The notes beneath the pieces were generated by a model. That model had not been told where the DNA came from. It ran no database searches and saw only the letters and a list, made by a program, of their open reading frames with translations. From Pseudomonas pergaminensis (lineage in GTDB: Bacteria; Pseudomonadota; Gammaproteobacteria; Pseudomonadales; Pseudomonadaceae): a stretch of 64,000 nt of DNA. Shown here in pieces: positions 16,059 to 25,380 of the stretch (position 1 is its first letter; each line of letters begins with the position of its first letter). The stretch spans positions 3,286,001 through 3,350,000 of the forward strand of contig NZ_CP078013.2 in the NCBI RefSeq assembly GCF_024112395.2, in the 5' to 3' direction. Both the position numbers and the translations under genes were made by a program.

Positions 16059-18512
16059 GTGTCGCAACAAAAGCCTGATCTTCCTCCCGAACTGCGCCCC
16101 TTGGCCGAAATGCCGCTATTGAAACGCCTGGCCGCGCGCCTGTTTGGCCATGGCTTGACACGTTTGCGCGCTCAGCACCGGTTTTCCTGGTTGCACGGGC
16201 AGGCCGACGGTTTTCGCAGTGGGCATGAGGCAGGTGTGGAGTACGGCTACCGCGAGGGCAAGGCCGATGGCATCGAGGAAGGCCGGCAAGTCCTGCTGAT
16301 TCGCGACTTCCGCCCGGATGAGCACCGAGCGCCGGGTGTGGATGACAGCCTCTTCGATGATTGGCGCCTGCCGCTGACGGCCGAGTTGAAGAAACGCATC
16401 AAGGCTGACGTTGCGCGGTTGCTGCCGGCCCACGCGCAGCCAAGCGCTGCACAGTGGAAGATGATCTTCAGCGATACGCCTTCAACCTCAGTGATAGCCG
16501 GCGCCGGTGCGGGCAAATCCACCTCCCTGGTGCTGCGTATTTTGCTCCTTACCCATTACCTGGGCTTCGAGCTGAGCTCAATGACGGTGGTGACCTTTAC
16601 CCGTGAGTCGCGCAAAGACTTCATCAACAAGCTCATGGAAATTCTCAGCCTGTGGGGCCAACCCCTTGGCATGAAAGAAGCGCAGGCCGTGGTGCGAACC
16701 TTTCACTCGCGCATCCTGCCGATGGTGCGCAGCCTGCCGGGCTTTGAGCGCCTGCAAGCGTTCGAAAACCTCAGTGCAGGCTTTGAGGACGTCGACAGCA
16801 ACCCCTTTGACCTGCGCATCAACGACGCCCAACGCCAACAGATGAACGCCTGTTACCACCGCCTGCACGGCCAGCATGCGCGCTTTCGCGAGCTGATAGC
16901 GCCGCTGGCACGCCAGGGCCTGCAGCTCAAGGAGCTGGAGCGCGAGCATCCCGATGTGCAAAAGCGCGTGGCCGTGACCGAACTGGCGGCCAAGCGCGAT
17001 GAAGAACTGTGCGATCTGATCGAAGACCTGTGGTTCCGCGCGGGTGCGTGGCCGATCAAGGGTATCGAGCCCAATCGCCAGACCCTAGAGATCAACGGCG
17101 CGCAGTTTCACTGCCATGGCTATATACCGGAGCTGGACGCCTGGGTGGTGCTGGGCTTTGACTCAAGGGAAAACGCCCAGATCAGCCGGCCAAATTCGAA
17201 ATTGTCCGTACGGGCAGAATGGGCGGTAAAGCGCACCCTGTTTCAAGCTTTCTGCCGTAAGCCACTGATATGGCTCGATAGTTATGAATCTTCAAAGCGG
17301 CTCTTAAGCAGTTTGGCCGGTGATGCCAGCGCCGGGCCAGGCTTTGATTACAAGGTTAAGGGCGAACTCGCCTCTGCGCCGTTGCTGGACAGCTTTGTGA
17401 TGGCGGCCGGGTTTATCGAAAACCTGGGGCTGGACGTGCCCACTGCGGTTGGGCAGATGAGCTTTGCCAAGGACGACCCGGACCGGTTCTTCTTCGAAGC
17501 GCTGAGCATCTTCTGGAAGGCCCTGGAAGATCACCTGTTGGACCAGTCGCCACCAATCATGACCTACAACCGCATGTTTTCGCTGTTCGGCGAAAACACC
17601 CCGGAAAACCTCAAGCTGCTCAGTGATCCGCTGTTGCGGCCGCTGTCGCATTTGATGATCGACGAGTTCCAGGATGTCTCGCCGCAGATTGTCTCGTGGA
17701 TCCGCGCCAGCCTGCGCGAGATCCGCAGTCGCGGCCCGGCCATGCACGTCGGGCGCGGTGCCCAGCGCTCGTCGCTGTTGTGCGTGGGGGATGACTGGCA
17801 GTCGATCTACGGCTGGCGCGGGAGTTCGCCCAAGTACTTCATGGCGTTCAACCAGGAATTCCCGTCACCCGCCACCACTCGCGTGATGCTTGGGGAGAAC
17901 TACCGCAGCCATCAACACATCATCGACGCCGCCGAGCACATTGTGCGGGCGGCACCCGCCATCCCCGGCAAGAAGGCCAAGGCCAGCGGGGCGCCCAAGG
18001 ATTTGGTGCCCGTCAAGGTTCTGGAGCGCGATGATGCCGCATTGGGGCGGCAGTTGCAGGCGCACTACCAGCGCGGCGAATCAGTGTTAATGCTTTATCG
18101 AAAAAGTAGCGATAAGTTACTGATTCAAGAGCATATTCAGTCTTTAGTTAATGTGGATTCTAGCTTGCCACCCCAGGCACGCAGGCTAAAGCAACTGACC
18201 TATCACAGTGCCAAGGGGCTGCAGGCGGACGCAGTATTTCTGCTTGGGGATTGCCAGCACGTGACCAGCTCACCGTACAAGAACCAGGTGTACCGCATGG
18301 CCGGCCTGGGCAAGGACGGTGACAGCGAGCCGTACGACACTGCGCAAAAGGACGAAGTGTTGCGCCTGGCCTACGTGGGCATTACCCGGGCGGTGAGCCA
18401 TTGCTATTGGTACGTGGAAAAGCCCGAAGGCCAGGCGGTGAATGTGCCGAAAGCGTCAGAGCGGGTGGATGGCAGGAAAGCCTTCTTCGACGACCAACGA
18501 ACCCCAGTGTAG
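16059..18512 (+). CDS. UvrD/Rep-type superfamily 1 DNA helicase
   Basis: 817 residues, starting at GTG 16059 behind CAGGAG. Helicase motifs in order: Walker A IAGAGAGKST (about residue 148), VVTFTRES, Walker B LMIDEFQDVSPQ (about 534), GDDWQSIYGWRGS, the YRSHQHI motif, TYHSAKGLQAD and VGITRAVSHCYW. Between motifs Ia and II there is a long non-motif insert (about residues 240-520) containing LDSYESSKRLL, as in helicase IV-like proteins, so a role in recombination or replication-fork repair is likely. The codons for about residues 675-705 (18081-18170) are strikingly AT-rich (31 G/C of 90 by hand count) against a GC-rich gene. No partner genes nearby. Confidence 0.85.
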   Translation: MSQQKPDLPPELRPLAEMPLLKRLAARLFGHGLTRLRAQHRFSWLHGQADGFRSGHEAGVEYGYREGKADGIEEGRQVLLIRDFRPDEHRAPGVDDSLFDDWRLPLTAELKKRIKADVARLLPAHAQPSAAQWKMIFSDTPSTSVIAGAGAGKSTSLVLRILLLTHYLGFELSSMTVVTFTRESRKDFINKLMEILSLWGQPLGMKEAQAVVRTFHSRILPMVRSLPGFERLQAFENLSAGFEDVDSNPFDLRINDAQRQQMNACYHRLHGQHARFRELIAPLARQGLQLKELEREHPDVQKRVAVTELAAKRDEELCDLIEDLWFRAGAWPIKGIEPNRQTLEINGAQFHCHGYIPELDAWVVLGFDSRENAQISRPNSKLSVRAEWAVKRTLFQAFCRKPLIWLDSYESSKRLLSSLAGDASAGPGFDYKVKGELASAPLLDSFVMAAGFIENLGLDVPTAVGQMSFAKDDPDRFFFEALSIFWKALEDHLLDQSPPIMTYNRMFSLFGENTPENLKLLSDPLLRPLSHLMIDEFQDVSPQIVSWIRASLREIRSRGPAMHVGRGAQRSSLLCVGDDWQSIYGWRGSSPKYFMAFNQEFPSPATTRVMLGENYRSHQHIIDAAEHIVRAAPAIPGKKAKASGAPKDLVPVKVLERDDAALGRQLQAHYQRGESVLMLYRKSSDKLLIQEHIQSLVNVDSSLPPQARRLKQLTYHSAKGLQADAVFLLGDCQHVTSSPYKNQVYRMAGLGKDGDSEPYDTAQKDEVLRLAYVGITRAVSHCYWYVEKPEGQAVNVPKASERVDGRKAFFDDQRTPV

Positions 18513-18592
18513 GAGCCGACTTGCCGGCCATGAGGTCCTGGAAAGACGTGGTGCTCCTCCGAAGCCAGCGCCTACGGAGGTCGGCTCAGGCC
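18512..18592. repeat. Degenerate REP-like repeat
   Basis: GTAGGAGCCGACTTGCCGG at the left and GGAGGTCGGCTC at the right share an 8-bp inverted match (GAGCCGAC/GTCGGCTC). It lies between the convergent helicase and DUF1652 genes and overlaps the latter's stop region. Confidence 0.45.
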
Positions 18593-18858
18593 CGCAGGGA
18601 CTGCGGCGGCACAAACGACTCCAATTCATCCTCCACCGCCTCGATAATCCGCTCTACATCGGCGGCGTTCATCACGGTGGCGCAGGGGATGCCGGCGATG
18701 GCGATCAGGGTTTCACCGCTGGCACGGTCGAACAGGCGGACGATCATGCTGCCGGGCGCATCCATGCTGCCCTCGAAGCCCATCGGATGAAAATGCCAGC
18801 GCATCAGTTGGCAGGCGTTGGGGAACGTCACTTTGTTCATGTTGCCCACCTTGTTCAT
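18586..18858 (-). CDS. DUF1652 domain protein
   Basis: 90 residues. The pattern SMIVRLFDRASGETLIAIAGI followed by a variable helix matches DUF1652, a small family found mostly in Pseudomonas and of unknown function. Start at ATG 18858, with AGGAAG seven to eight bases upstream; a second ATG at 18840 is possible. Convergent with the helicase and divergent from the AraC-type gene at 19.1 kb. Confidence 0.7.
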   Translation of the reverse strand: MNKVGNMNKVTFPNACQLMRWHFHPMGFEGSMDAPGSMIVRLFDRASGETLIAIAGIPCATVMNAADVERIIEAVEDELESFVPPQSLRA

Positions 18859-19115
18859 TGAGCGCTTCCTTTAGCTCGCGGCAGGGGGCCATGACCTTCA
18901 CTGGTCTTGGCATCGAAGAGCTTAAAAATAGCATCCGTGCGCAGCCGCAAGGTGAGTTTTTTGCCCCCGTTCGGCGGTTGTTTTCGATAAGTTTGATGTA
19001 GATCATGTCCTACTTGAAATTGGGCAAAAGGCCATTAGTCAGAAGTTCCAATTGGCCATTGATGGCCTTGGCAAAATTCGGCAATCTCCACGGTTTACCC
19101 GCCATAGAGCCGCCC

Positions 19116-19925
19116 ATGCCCGACATCGCCCTGGACGATGACTCCCAGCACTCCCACGCCACACGCGAGCTGGTGCTGCGCCATCACCTGTGTTGGCGCC
19201 ACCGGGACCTGGAGGGCGTGATGTCCTACTACCACCCGGATATCCAGTACCACGACTTCTTCCAGAACCGTGTCGTCGGTTTCGCCGACTTGCGCGACTA
19301 CCTGCAAGCCAGCATGCCACGCGAGGCCGACGAGGCGATCGAGCACACCGATCGCATCCGCGCCGATGGCGACACTGCGTTCATCCAGTACCGCATTACC
19401 TTGCGCGGCGGGCAGGGCTTGGTGTCGTTCCGCACCAGCGAGGCCATCACGGTGCGCGACGGGTTGATCTGGCGGGTCAACGAGTACGCCTCCCTGGTGC
19501 ATGAACAGCCGGCCCAGGCCGCGCGGCCCTCGGTCAGCCGCCTGGGGCTGTCGCCCCAGCAATTGGGGCACATGGCCAATGACCTGCAGCAGTATTTCGA
19601 ATGCAAGCAACCCTACCTGGACCCAGAGCTGGACCTGCAGCGGGTTGCCAAGGAGTGTGGCTATAGCCGCAACCAGATTTCCTACCTGCTCAACCAAGTG
19701 CTGGGCCAAAGTTTCTATCGCTATGTCAACCAGGCAAGGCTCCAGCATCTGCTGGCCGCGCTGGACAAGGCCGTCCTCCCGATAAAGATCGACGACCTGG
19801 CGTTTGCCGCAGGCTTTAATTCGCTGTCGGCGTTCTACAGTGCGTTTCGCCAGCACACGGGCCAGTCGCCCAAGGCCTACGTCAAACAAATTTCCCTGCG
19901 TGCACGCGCGCAAGACAGCCCCTGA
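19116..19925 (+). CDS. AraC-family regulator with N-terminal SnoaL-like domain
   Basis: 269 residues from ATG 19116. Residues about 15-125 form an NTF2/SnoaL-like cone (RHHLCWRHRDLEGVMSYYHP, ... VVGFADLRDYL, GLIWRVNEYASL), followed by a C-terminal AraC DNA-binding domain with two helix-turn-helices (LQRVAKECGYSRNQISYLLN and IDDLAFAAGFNSLSAFYSAF). The SnoaL-like part probably senses a small molecule in place of the usual cupin. No start has a good ribosome site; ATGs at 19005 and 19062 are alternatives. It lies directly before and in line with the amine oxidase gene and probably controls it. Confidence 0.8.
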   Translation: MPDIALDDDSQHSHATRELVLRHHLCWRHRDLEGVMSYYHPDIQYHDFFQNRVVGFADLRDYLQASMPREADEAIEHTDRIRADGDTAFIQYRITLRGGQGLVSFRTSEAITVRDGLIWRVNEYASLVHEQPAQAARPSVSRLGLSPQQLGHMANDLQQYFECKQPYLDPELDLQRVAKECGYSRNQISYLLNQVLGQSFYRYVNQARLQHLLAALDKAVLPIKIDDLAFAAGFNSLSAFYSAFRQHTGQSPKAYVKQISLRARAQDSP

Positions 19926-19974
19926 CAGCCCGCTCTAGGATCGACCCTATCGAAACGAGGTGGGGGAACCTGGC

Positions 19975-21381
19975 ATGCCGGCATGGCGCACGATCAGTTT
20001 ATGGATGGACCAGCTGGACGACCCGCTGCAAGCGCGGCCGGCGCTGGCGCATGACTTGGATGTCAACGTGGCCATCATCGGCGCCGGTTACACCGGGCTG
20101 TGGACCGCGTATTACCTGAAACGCCAGGCCCCCGAGCTGAAAATTGCCATCGTCGAGGCACAGACCGCCGGCTTCGGCGCCTCCGGTCGCAATGGCGGCT
20201 GGCTGATGGGCAACCTGCTGGGGGAGGACCGCTTGCTTGCCGGCCTGAACCCCGAACAACGCCGCGCCTCGTTTGACCTGTTGCACGCCATCCCTGACGA
20301 AGTGGCCCAGGTGCTGGCGCGTGAAGGCATCGACTGTGACTACCGCAAGGGCGGCGCCTTGTACTGCGCCGCACGCTATCCCGAGCAGGAAGGCAGCCTG
20401 CGCCGCTACCTCGACAAACTCTATGCCCAGGGCCTGACCGAAGCCGACTACCGCTGGCTCGGCCCGCAGCAACTGGCCGAGCAGATCCGCATTGCCAAGC
20501 CGTATGGCGGCATTTATGCACCCCACGTCGCGACCATCAACCCCGCCAAGCTGGTGCGCGGCCTGGCGCGAGTGGTGGAGAACATGGGTGTAACGATCTA
20601 CGAGAACAGCCCGGTTACCCACTGGCAATCCGGCCGCCTGCGCACCGCCAAGGCCAGTGTGCGCGCAGCCTGGGTGGTGCCGGCGGTGGAGGGCTACGCG
20701 AACACGTTGCCGCTGCTGGGCCGTTACCAATTGCCGGTGCAGAGCCTGATCGTCGCCACGGAGCCATTGCCGGCCAGTACCTGGGATGAGATCGGCCTCA
20801 GCCACGGCCAAGCCTTTGGCGAAAGCAGTCGCCAGGTCACCTACGGCCAGCGCACGGCGGACAACCGCCTGGTGTTCGGTGCCCGCGGTGGCTACCAGTT
20901 TGCCGGCAAGCTGCGCCACAACTTCGACTTGACCGACAGTGAGGTGGAGCTGCGTCGCTATCTGTTCGGTGAGCTGTTCCCGCAGCTCAAGCACGTAAGG
21001 ATCAGCCATTCCTGGGGTGGCAACCTGGGCATGTCGCGCAATTTCCGCCCGCACATGCTCTGCGACCACAAGACCGGCATCGCGCTGTCTGGCGGGTATG
21101 GCGGGGAGGGCGTCGGTGCCACCAACCTGGGCGGCCGCACCCTGGCCGACCTGATCCTGGGCCACGACACCCCGCTGACCCACCAGCCCTGGGTCATCCG
21201 CGAGCGTGGCCTGGAGGCACTCAAGCCCTGGGAGCCCGAACCCTGCCGCTGGCTCGGCTACAACGCGATCATTCGCAGTTTTGTCCATGAAGACCAGGTG
21301 TTGGCCAACCCCAATACCGCCCCGTGGCGCCGCAAGCTGGCGACCGGCGTGGCCGGGTTCATGGAAGGTTTCATGCACTAA
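19975..21381 (+). CDS. FAD-dependent amine oxidase (DAO family, PuuB/PauB-like)
   Basis: 468 residues. N-terminal FAD motif VAIIGAGYTGLWTAYYL, followed by GASGRNGGW, and near the end GYGGEGVGATNLGGRTLADL, all typical of the DAO superfamily. The nearest named relatives are gamma-glutamylputrescine oxidase PuuB/OrdL and the Pseudomonas PauB enzymes, which oxidise glutamylated polyamines to aldehydes. The polyamine-type binding protein encoded two genes later supports a polyamine-like substrate; that is inference. ATG 19975 is preferred over GTG 19960 because GGTGGGGG lies eight bases before it. Confidence 0.85.
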   Translation: MPAWRTISLWMDQLDDPLQARPALAHDLDVNVAIIGAGYTGLWTAYYLKRQAPELKIAIVEAQTAGFGASGRNGGWLMGNLLGEDRLLAGLNPEQRRASFDLLHAIPDEVAQVLAREGIDCDYRKGGALYCAARYPEQEGSLRRYLDKLYAQGLTEADYRWLGPQQLAEQIRIAKPYGGIYAPHVATINPAKLVRGLARVVENMGVTIYENSPVTHWQSGRLRTAKASVRAAWVVPAVEGYANTLPLLGRYQLPVQSLIVATEPLPASTWDEIGLSHGQAFGESSRQVTYGQRTADNRLVFGARGGYQFAGKLRHNFDLTDSEVELRRYLFGELFPQLKHVRISHSWGGNLGMSRNFRPHMLCDHKTGIALSGGYGGEGVGATNLGGRTLADLILGHDTPLTHQPWVIRERGLEALKPWEPEPCRWLGYNAIIRSFVHEDQVLANPNTAPWRRKLATGVAGFMEGFMH

Positions 21382-21407
21382 GCCGTTTCACTCACACGGG
21401 AAAACCC

Positions 21408-21749
21408 ATGAGCATCACTCAATTCAAAGACACGCTGAACGCCCACCTGCCGGACTCGTCGCCCGTCGTCGCGCCGCTGGGTGAGCCCATTGCCGTGGCC
21501 TCGACCCTGAGCGTCGAGCGCAACGACGGCGTCGAGACCGGCATCTGGGAGTGCACCCCCGGGCGCTGGCGTCGACAGATCAAATCCCAGGAGTTTTGCC
21601 ACTTTGTCCAGGGCCGCTGCACCTTCACCCCGGACAACGGTGAAATCGTCCACATAGAAGCCGGCGATGCACTGATGTTGCCGGCCAACAGCACCGGTAT
21701 CTGGGATATCCAGGAGACCGTGCGCAAGACCTACGTATTGATTCTGTAA
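21408..21749 (+). CDS. Small cupin protein (DUF861-like)
   Basis: 113 residues with one cupin barrel: WECTPGRWRRQIKSQEFCHF, VQGRCTFTPDNGE and EAGDALMLPANSTGIWDIQE. This size and pattern fit the ureidoglycolate/EutQ-type cupin_3 group often encoded beside DAO oxidases in Pseudomonas. It lies 26 bases behind the oxidase and probably handles its product or cofactor. Catalytic activity cannot be stated; the usual metal-binding His residues are mostly replaced. Confidence 0.75.
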   Translation: MSITQFKDTLNAHLPDSSPVVAPLGEPIAVASTLSVERNDGVETGIWECTPGRWRRQIKSQEFCHFVQGRCTFTPDNGEIVHIEAGDALMLPANSTGIWDIQETVRKTYVLIL

Positions 21750-21809
21750 CGCTTTGATCCTTGATCGCCTGCCATAAAAACAGCCCTAAAACCGCCAGGA
21801 AATCGAACC

Positions 21810-22889
21810 ATGAAAGCCATTGCCCTGTTGCCCTTGATGTTGGTGGCCTCTATCAGCCAGGCCGCCGAGACGGTGAAAATCTACAACTGGTCGGACTACA
21901 TTGCGCCGGACACCACCAAGAACTTCCAGAAAGAAACCGGTATCGGTTTCACCTACGACGTGTACGACAGCAATGAAACCCTCGACGGCAAGTTGATGAC
22001 CGGTAAATCCGGCTACGACGTGGTGTTTCCGTCCAACCATTTCATGGCTCGGCAAATCCAGGGCGGCGCTTTGAAGAAACTCGACAAGAGCCAGTTGCCC
22101 AACTGGAAAAACCTCAACCCTGTGCTGCTCAAGGCCCTGGAAAACAACGACCCCGGCAATGCCCATGGCTTTCCGTACCTGTGGGGCAGTACCGGCATCG
22201 GCTACAACATCGACAAGGTCAAGGCGGTACTGGGCGACAACGCGCCGGTCGATTCCTGGGACCTGATCTTCAAGCCCGAGAACATGGCCAAGCTGCAGAA
22301 ATGCGGGGTGGCGATTCTGGATAATGGCCCGGAGTTGCTGCCGGCCGCGCTCAACTACCTGGGTTTGCCACATCACAGCAAGAAGCCCGAGGACTACAAA
22401 AAGGCTGAAGATCTACTGATGAAAGTGCGACCTTATGTGGCGTACTTTCATTCCTCGAAATACACCGCGGACCTGGCCAACGGCGACATCTGCGTAGCAG
22501 TGGGCTTCTCTGGCGACATCCTGCAGGCGGAAAGCCGTGCCAAGGAAGCCAAGAACGGCGTGAACATCGGCTACAACATTCCCAAGGAAGGCGCTGCGAT
22601 CTGGTTCGACATGGTCGCCATGCCCGCCGATGCGCCCAACGAAAAAGCCGGCTACGCATTCATGAACTACCTGTTGCGCCCGGAAGTGATGGCCAGCATC
22701 ACCAACTACGTGCACTACGCCAACGGCAACCAAGCCGCCGACAGCCTGGTGGACCCGGCCATCAAGTCTGACACCAAGGTCTATCCGAGCCCGGAAATGA
22801 TGGGCAAATTGTTCGCGTTGGAAGCGATGCCGTTGAATATCGACCGGGTGCGTACGCGAGTGTGGAACACCATCCGCACCGGTAAGTAA
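21810..22889 (+). CDS. Polyamine ABC transporter substrate-binding protein (PotF/SpuD-like)
   Basis: 359 residues with a Sec signal ([20 protein letters not shown]). The mature start [20 protein letters not shown] and [19 protein letters not shown] are characteristic of PotF/SpuD-type periplasmic proteins that bind putrescine or spermidine. No permease or ATPase genes follow; it must share those of another system or act as a sensor. Third gene of the oxidase-cupin-binding protein set and closed by a REP hairpin. Confidence 0.88.
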   Translation: MKAIALLPLMLVASISQAAETVKIYNWSDYIAPDTTKNFQKETGIGFTYDVYDSNETLDGKLMTGKSGYDVVFPSNHFMARQIQGGALKKLDKSQLPNWKNLNPVLLKALENNDPGNAHGFPYLWGSTGIGYNIDKVKAVLGDNAPVDSWDLIFKPENMAKLQKCGVAILDNGPELLPAALNYLGLPHHSKKPEDYKKAEDLLMKVRPYVAYFHSSKYTADLANGDICVAVGFSGDILQAESRAKEAKNGVNIGYNIPKEGAAIWFDMVAMPADAPNEKAGYAFMNYLLRPEVMASITNYVHYANGNQAADSLVDPAIKSDTKVYPSPEMMGKLFALEAMPLNIDRVRTRVWNTIRTGK

Positions 22890-22907
22890 GTGCGACGCCC
22901 GCCCCCC

Positions 22908-22997
22908 TGTGGGAGCGGGCTTGCCCGCGAATACGGAGTGTCGGTCAATAAATCTGGCGACTGGTGTACTGCATTCGCGGGCAAGCCCGCTCCCACA
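22908..22997. repeat. REP-type inverted repeat pair (25-bp arms)
   Basis: Arms at 22908-22932 and 22973-22997 are exact reverse complements (TGTGGGAGCGGGCTTGCCCG... and mirror), 40 bases apart. It sits between the convergent binding-protein and luxR genes; this is the most common P. fluorescens-group REP form (GTGGGAGCGGGC). Confidence 0.85.
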
Positions 22998-23021
22998 TTT
23001 AAACCGAGTACAACCTCGGGC

Positions 23022-23807
23022 TCATGGGTTTTCCAGGTCATGCCCCAACGACTGGATAAACAACGAAAACAGCTCCGGCTGTGACGAGATATCCAGCTTC
23101 GCGTACAAATGCCGACGATGCACCTTCACTGTATCCGGCGAGATGTTCAGCCGTTCGGCCATGGCCTTGGAGGAGAACCCGCGCAGTACCAGTCGGGCGA
23201 TCTCCAGCTCGCGGTCCGAGAGCACGCCGCAGCCGAACTGACTCAACGCATCCCTGATCTGACTGTCCATCGCCGGCGCACGCTGGGTGCTTTGCTGCCA
23301 GTGCTGTTGCATCAGCGGTAACACCCAGGCGGCCACGGTGGTCATCAGCCCGGTCTCTTCAAAGCTGAAGCGTCGTTGCATGCCTAATGACAGCGACAAG
23401 GTCCCCGCGCCCGGCAATTGCAGAATGAATTGCACCTCGTCTTCCAGCACGTTGTCATGGAAGTAATTGAGGAAGTATTCACTCTGGCGAAAATGATCCG
23501 GCGCCACTTCCTCCAGGCGGTACACGCCGCTGGCATAGCCCTCGCGACAGGCCTGGAAAAACGGGTCGAGCAGATACAAACCATTGAGGTACACCAGCAT
23601 CGACGCTGGTTTGCTGCTGGGTTGGGCGTCGTATTCTTCGAGGGCCTGGGGCGGGCCATCCACCGGGTAGTAGATCGCCAGGGCGTTATCAAAGGGCATG
23701 CACTGATGCAGCAACAAGACAAGCTGTTTCCAGAAACGCTCGGTGCCGATGTGCGCGACGGTGCGGCCCAGGCCGGCGTGCATGCCAACCTCCCGAAACA
23801 GGCTCAT
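23022..23807 (-). CDS. LuxR-family transcriptional regulator
   Basis: 261 residues from ATG 23807. The C-terminus is a LuxR/FixJ helix-turn-helix: LSDRELEIARLVLRGFSSKA, then ISPDTVKVHRRHLYAKLDIS. The N-terminal 180 residues are not a receiver and not the acyl-homoserine-lactone domain; they look like an unnamed sensor domain seen in regulators beside amino acid permeases. ATG 23807 has GGGAG eight bases upstream; an in-frame start at 23840 is less likely. Divergent from the permease-peptidase operon, which it probably controls. Confidence 0.8.
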   Translation of the reverse strand: MSLFREVGMHAGLGRTVAHIGTERFWKQLVLLLHQCMPFDNALAIYYPVDGPPQALEEYDAQPSSKPASMLVYLNGLYLLDPFFQACREGYASGVYRLEEVAPDHFRQSEYFLNYFHDNVLEDEVQFILQLPGAGTLSLSLGMQRRFSFEETGLMTTVAAWVLPLMQQHWQQSTQRAPAMDSQIRDALSQFGCGVLSDRELEIARLVLRGFSSKAMAERLNISPDTVKVHRRHLYAKLDISSQPELFSLFIQSLGHDLENP

Positions 23808-23931
23808 ATGACAGGCTCCCGCCAGCAAAAGATCGGCCAAGGGTTCGGCTTTTGCCGGGTGGCGTCAAGGGGAGTACGCCAATAGGGGAATTGGCTGACA
23901 TAAACGTCGTGTTTATTGTCCTCATCATTCA

Positions 23932-23949
23932 GCGGGAAACATATCCCGC
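23932..23949. promoter_or_regulatory. Dyad GCGGGA-N6-TCCCGC between luxR and permease
   Basis: A perfect 6-bp inverted repeat, with TCATC/GATGA flanks on each side, in the middle of the divergent spacer (23808-24006). LuxR-type regulators bind such dyads, so it is a candidate operator for the regulator at 23022-23807. Confidence 0.5.
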
Positions 23950-24006
23950 GATGATCAGATTTTTCGTTTCTGCCTCACACCAAGAACAACGACAGAGGAT
24001 AACGAT

Positions 24007-25371
24007 ATGAGCACTTCCCCCACGCCCGACGGCGTGCTGAAACCCACCTTGAGTGTCTTCGATGTGGTCGCCATTACCGTGTCGGCGGTGACGCCGGCCA
24101 GTTCTGTATTCGTCATTGCGCCTTTCGCCATCCAGCAGGCAGGCAGCGGCGTGTTCCTCGCGTTTGTGATGGCCGGTTTACTCGCACTGATGTTTGCCTT
24201 TTGCTACGCCGAACTCGGCCGCGCCCACAACAGCGCCGGCGGTGAGTACGTGTACGCCAAGCGTGTGTTCGGTGGCATGGCCGGCTATGCGACGTTTCTC
24301 ACCGTGCTGGTGATGTTGCTGTTTATCCCGCCGGTACTGGCCACGGGCGCGGCGACCTACCTGAATAACGCCCTCGGCACGACATTCGACTCCCAGACCG
24401 TCGCCCTGGTGATCGTGGTGTGCAGTTACGCCCTGGGCATCCTCAACATCAAGCTCAATGCCTGGATCACCGGCACCTGCCTGTTGCTGGAAGTGGCGGC
24501 CTTGCTGGTGATCGTGGTGATTGGTTTCGGCAACCCGGTGCAACCGGCCAGCGTGCTGTTCCAACCGCAGATCGTCGAAAACGGCGTGCTGCACCTGGCG
24601 CCCTGGGCCCTGGTGATCGGTGCCGTGGGCATCGGCCTGTTTTCCTACAACGGCTACGGCCCGGCGGTGTTGCTCGCCGAGGACATGAAATGCGGCGGCA
24701 AAGGCGTGCACAAGGCGGTGCTGTGGTCCCTTGGCCTTGTGGTGGTCATCGAACTGGTGCCAATCACCGCACTGTTGATCGGCGCGCCGTCCCTGAGCGA
24801 GATGATCAGCAGCCCGGACCCTATCGGCTACCTGTTGACCAGCCACGGCAATGAAACCTTGTCGCGCCTGGTCAGCGCCGGGATTTTCCTGTCGGTGTTC
24901 AATGCGATCGTCGTCATCGTGATCCAGATCGGCCGCGTGGTGTTCAGCAGCGGGCGCGATGCGCTGTGGACGCCGACCGTCAACAAGCTGTTCACGCGTA
25001 TTCATCCGCGCTGGGATTCGCCGTGGTTGGCTACGCTGTTCCTGGCGATTCCTTCGGCGCTGCTGAGTTTCAGCTCCAACCTGGCCGACCTGACCTCGTT
25101 CAGCGTGCTGCTGATCATGCTGGTGTACCTGGTGGTGGCGTTGAGCGCGCTGATGAGCCGGGTGTTGCTGCGTGATCGCGAGCATCCCTATCGCATGCCG
25201 CTGTGGCCGCTACCGGCATTGCTCGCAGTACTGGGCGCGGGGTACCTGTTGGTCACCCTGGTGGCCGCCGCGTCGGTGCGGGACATCATGATTATCATCG
25301 GCCTGCTGGCAGTGTCGGTGATCCTGTATTGCATCAGTGGCCGGTTGAGTCCGGTCTTCCAGAAATTATAA
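24007..25371 (+). CDS. APC-family amino acid permease
   Basis: 454 residues with about 12 hydrophobic membrane segments. The start (LSVFDVVAITVSAVTPASSV) and the GGEYVYAKRVFGG segment are typical of APC-superfamily amino acid/polyamine transporters in the inner membrane. The substrate cannot be told, but the peptidase gene ten bases downstream suggests that it takes up a small peptide, beta-amino acid compound or amine that the peptidase releases or cleaves. Confidence 0.88.
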   Translation: MSTSPTPDGVLKPTLSVFDVVAITVSAVTPASSVFVIAPFAIQQAGSGVFLAFVMAGLLALMFAFCYAELGRAHNSAGGEYVYAKRVFGGMAGYATFLTVLVMLLFIPPVLATGAATYLNNALGTTFDSQTVALVIVVCSYALGILNIKLNAWITGTCLLLEVAALLVIVVIGFGNPVQPASVLFQPQIVENGVLHLAPWALVIGAVGIGLFSYNGYGPAVLLAEDMKCGGKGVHKAVLWSLGLVVVIELVPITALLIGAPSLSEMISSPDPIGYLLTSHGNETLSRLVSAGIFLSVFNAIVVIVIQIGRVVFSSGRDALWTPTVNKLFTRIHPRWDSPWLATLFLAIPSALLSFSSNLADLTSFSVLLIMLVYLVVALSALMSRVLLRDREHPYRMPLWPLPALLAVLGAGYLLVTLVAAASVRDIMIIIGLLAVSVILYCISGRLSPVFQKL

Positions 25372-25380
25372 GGAGTGGTT

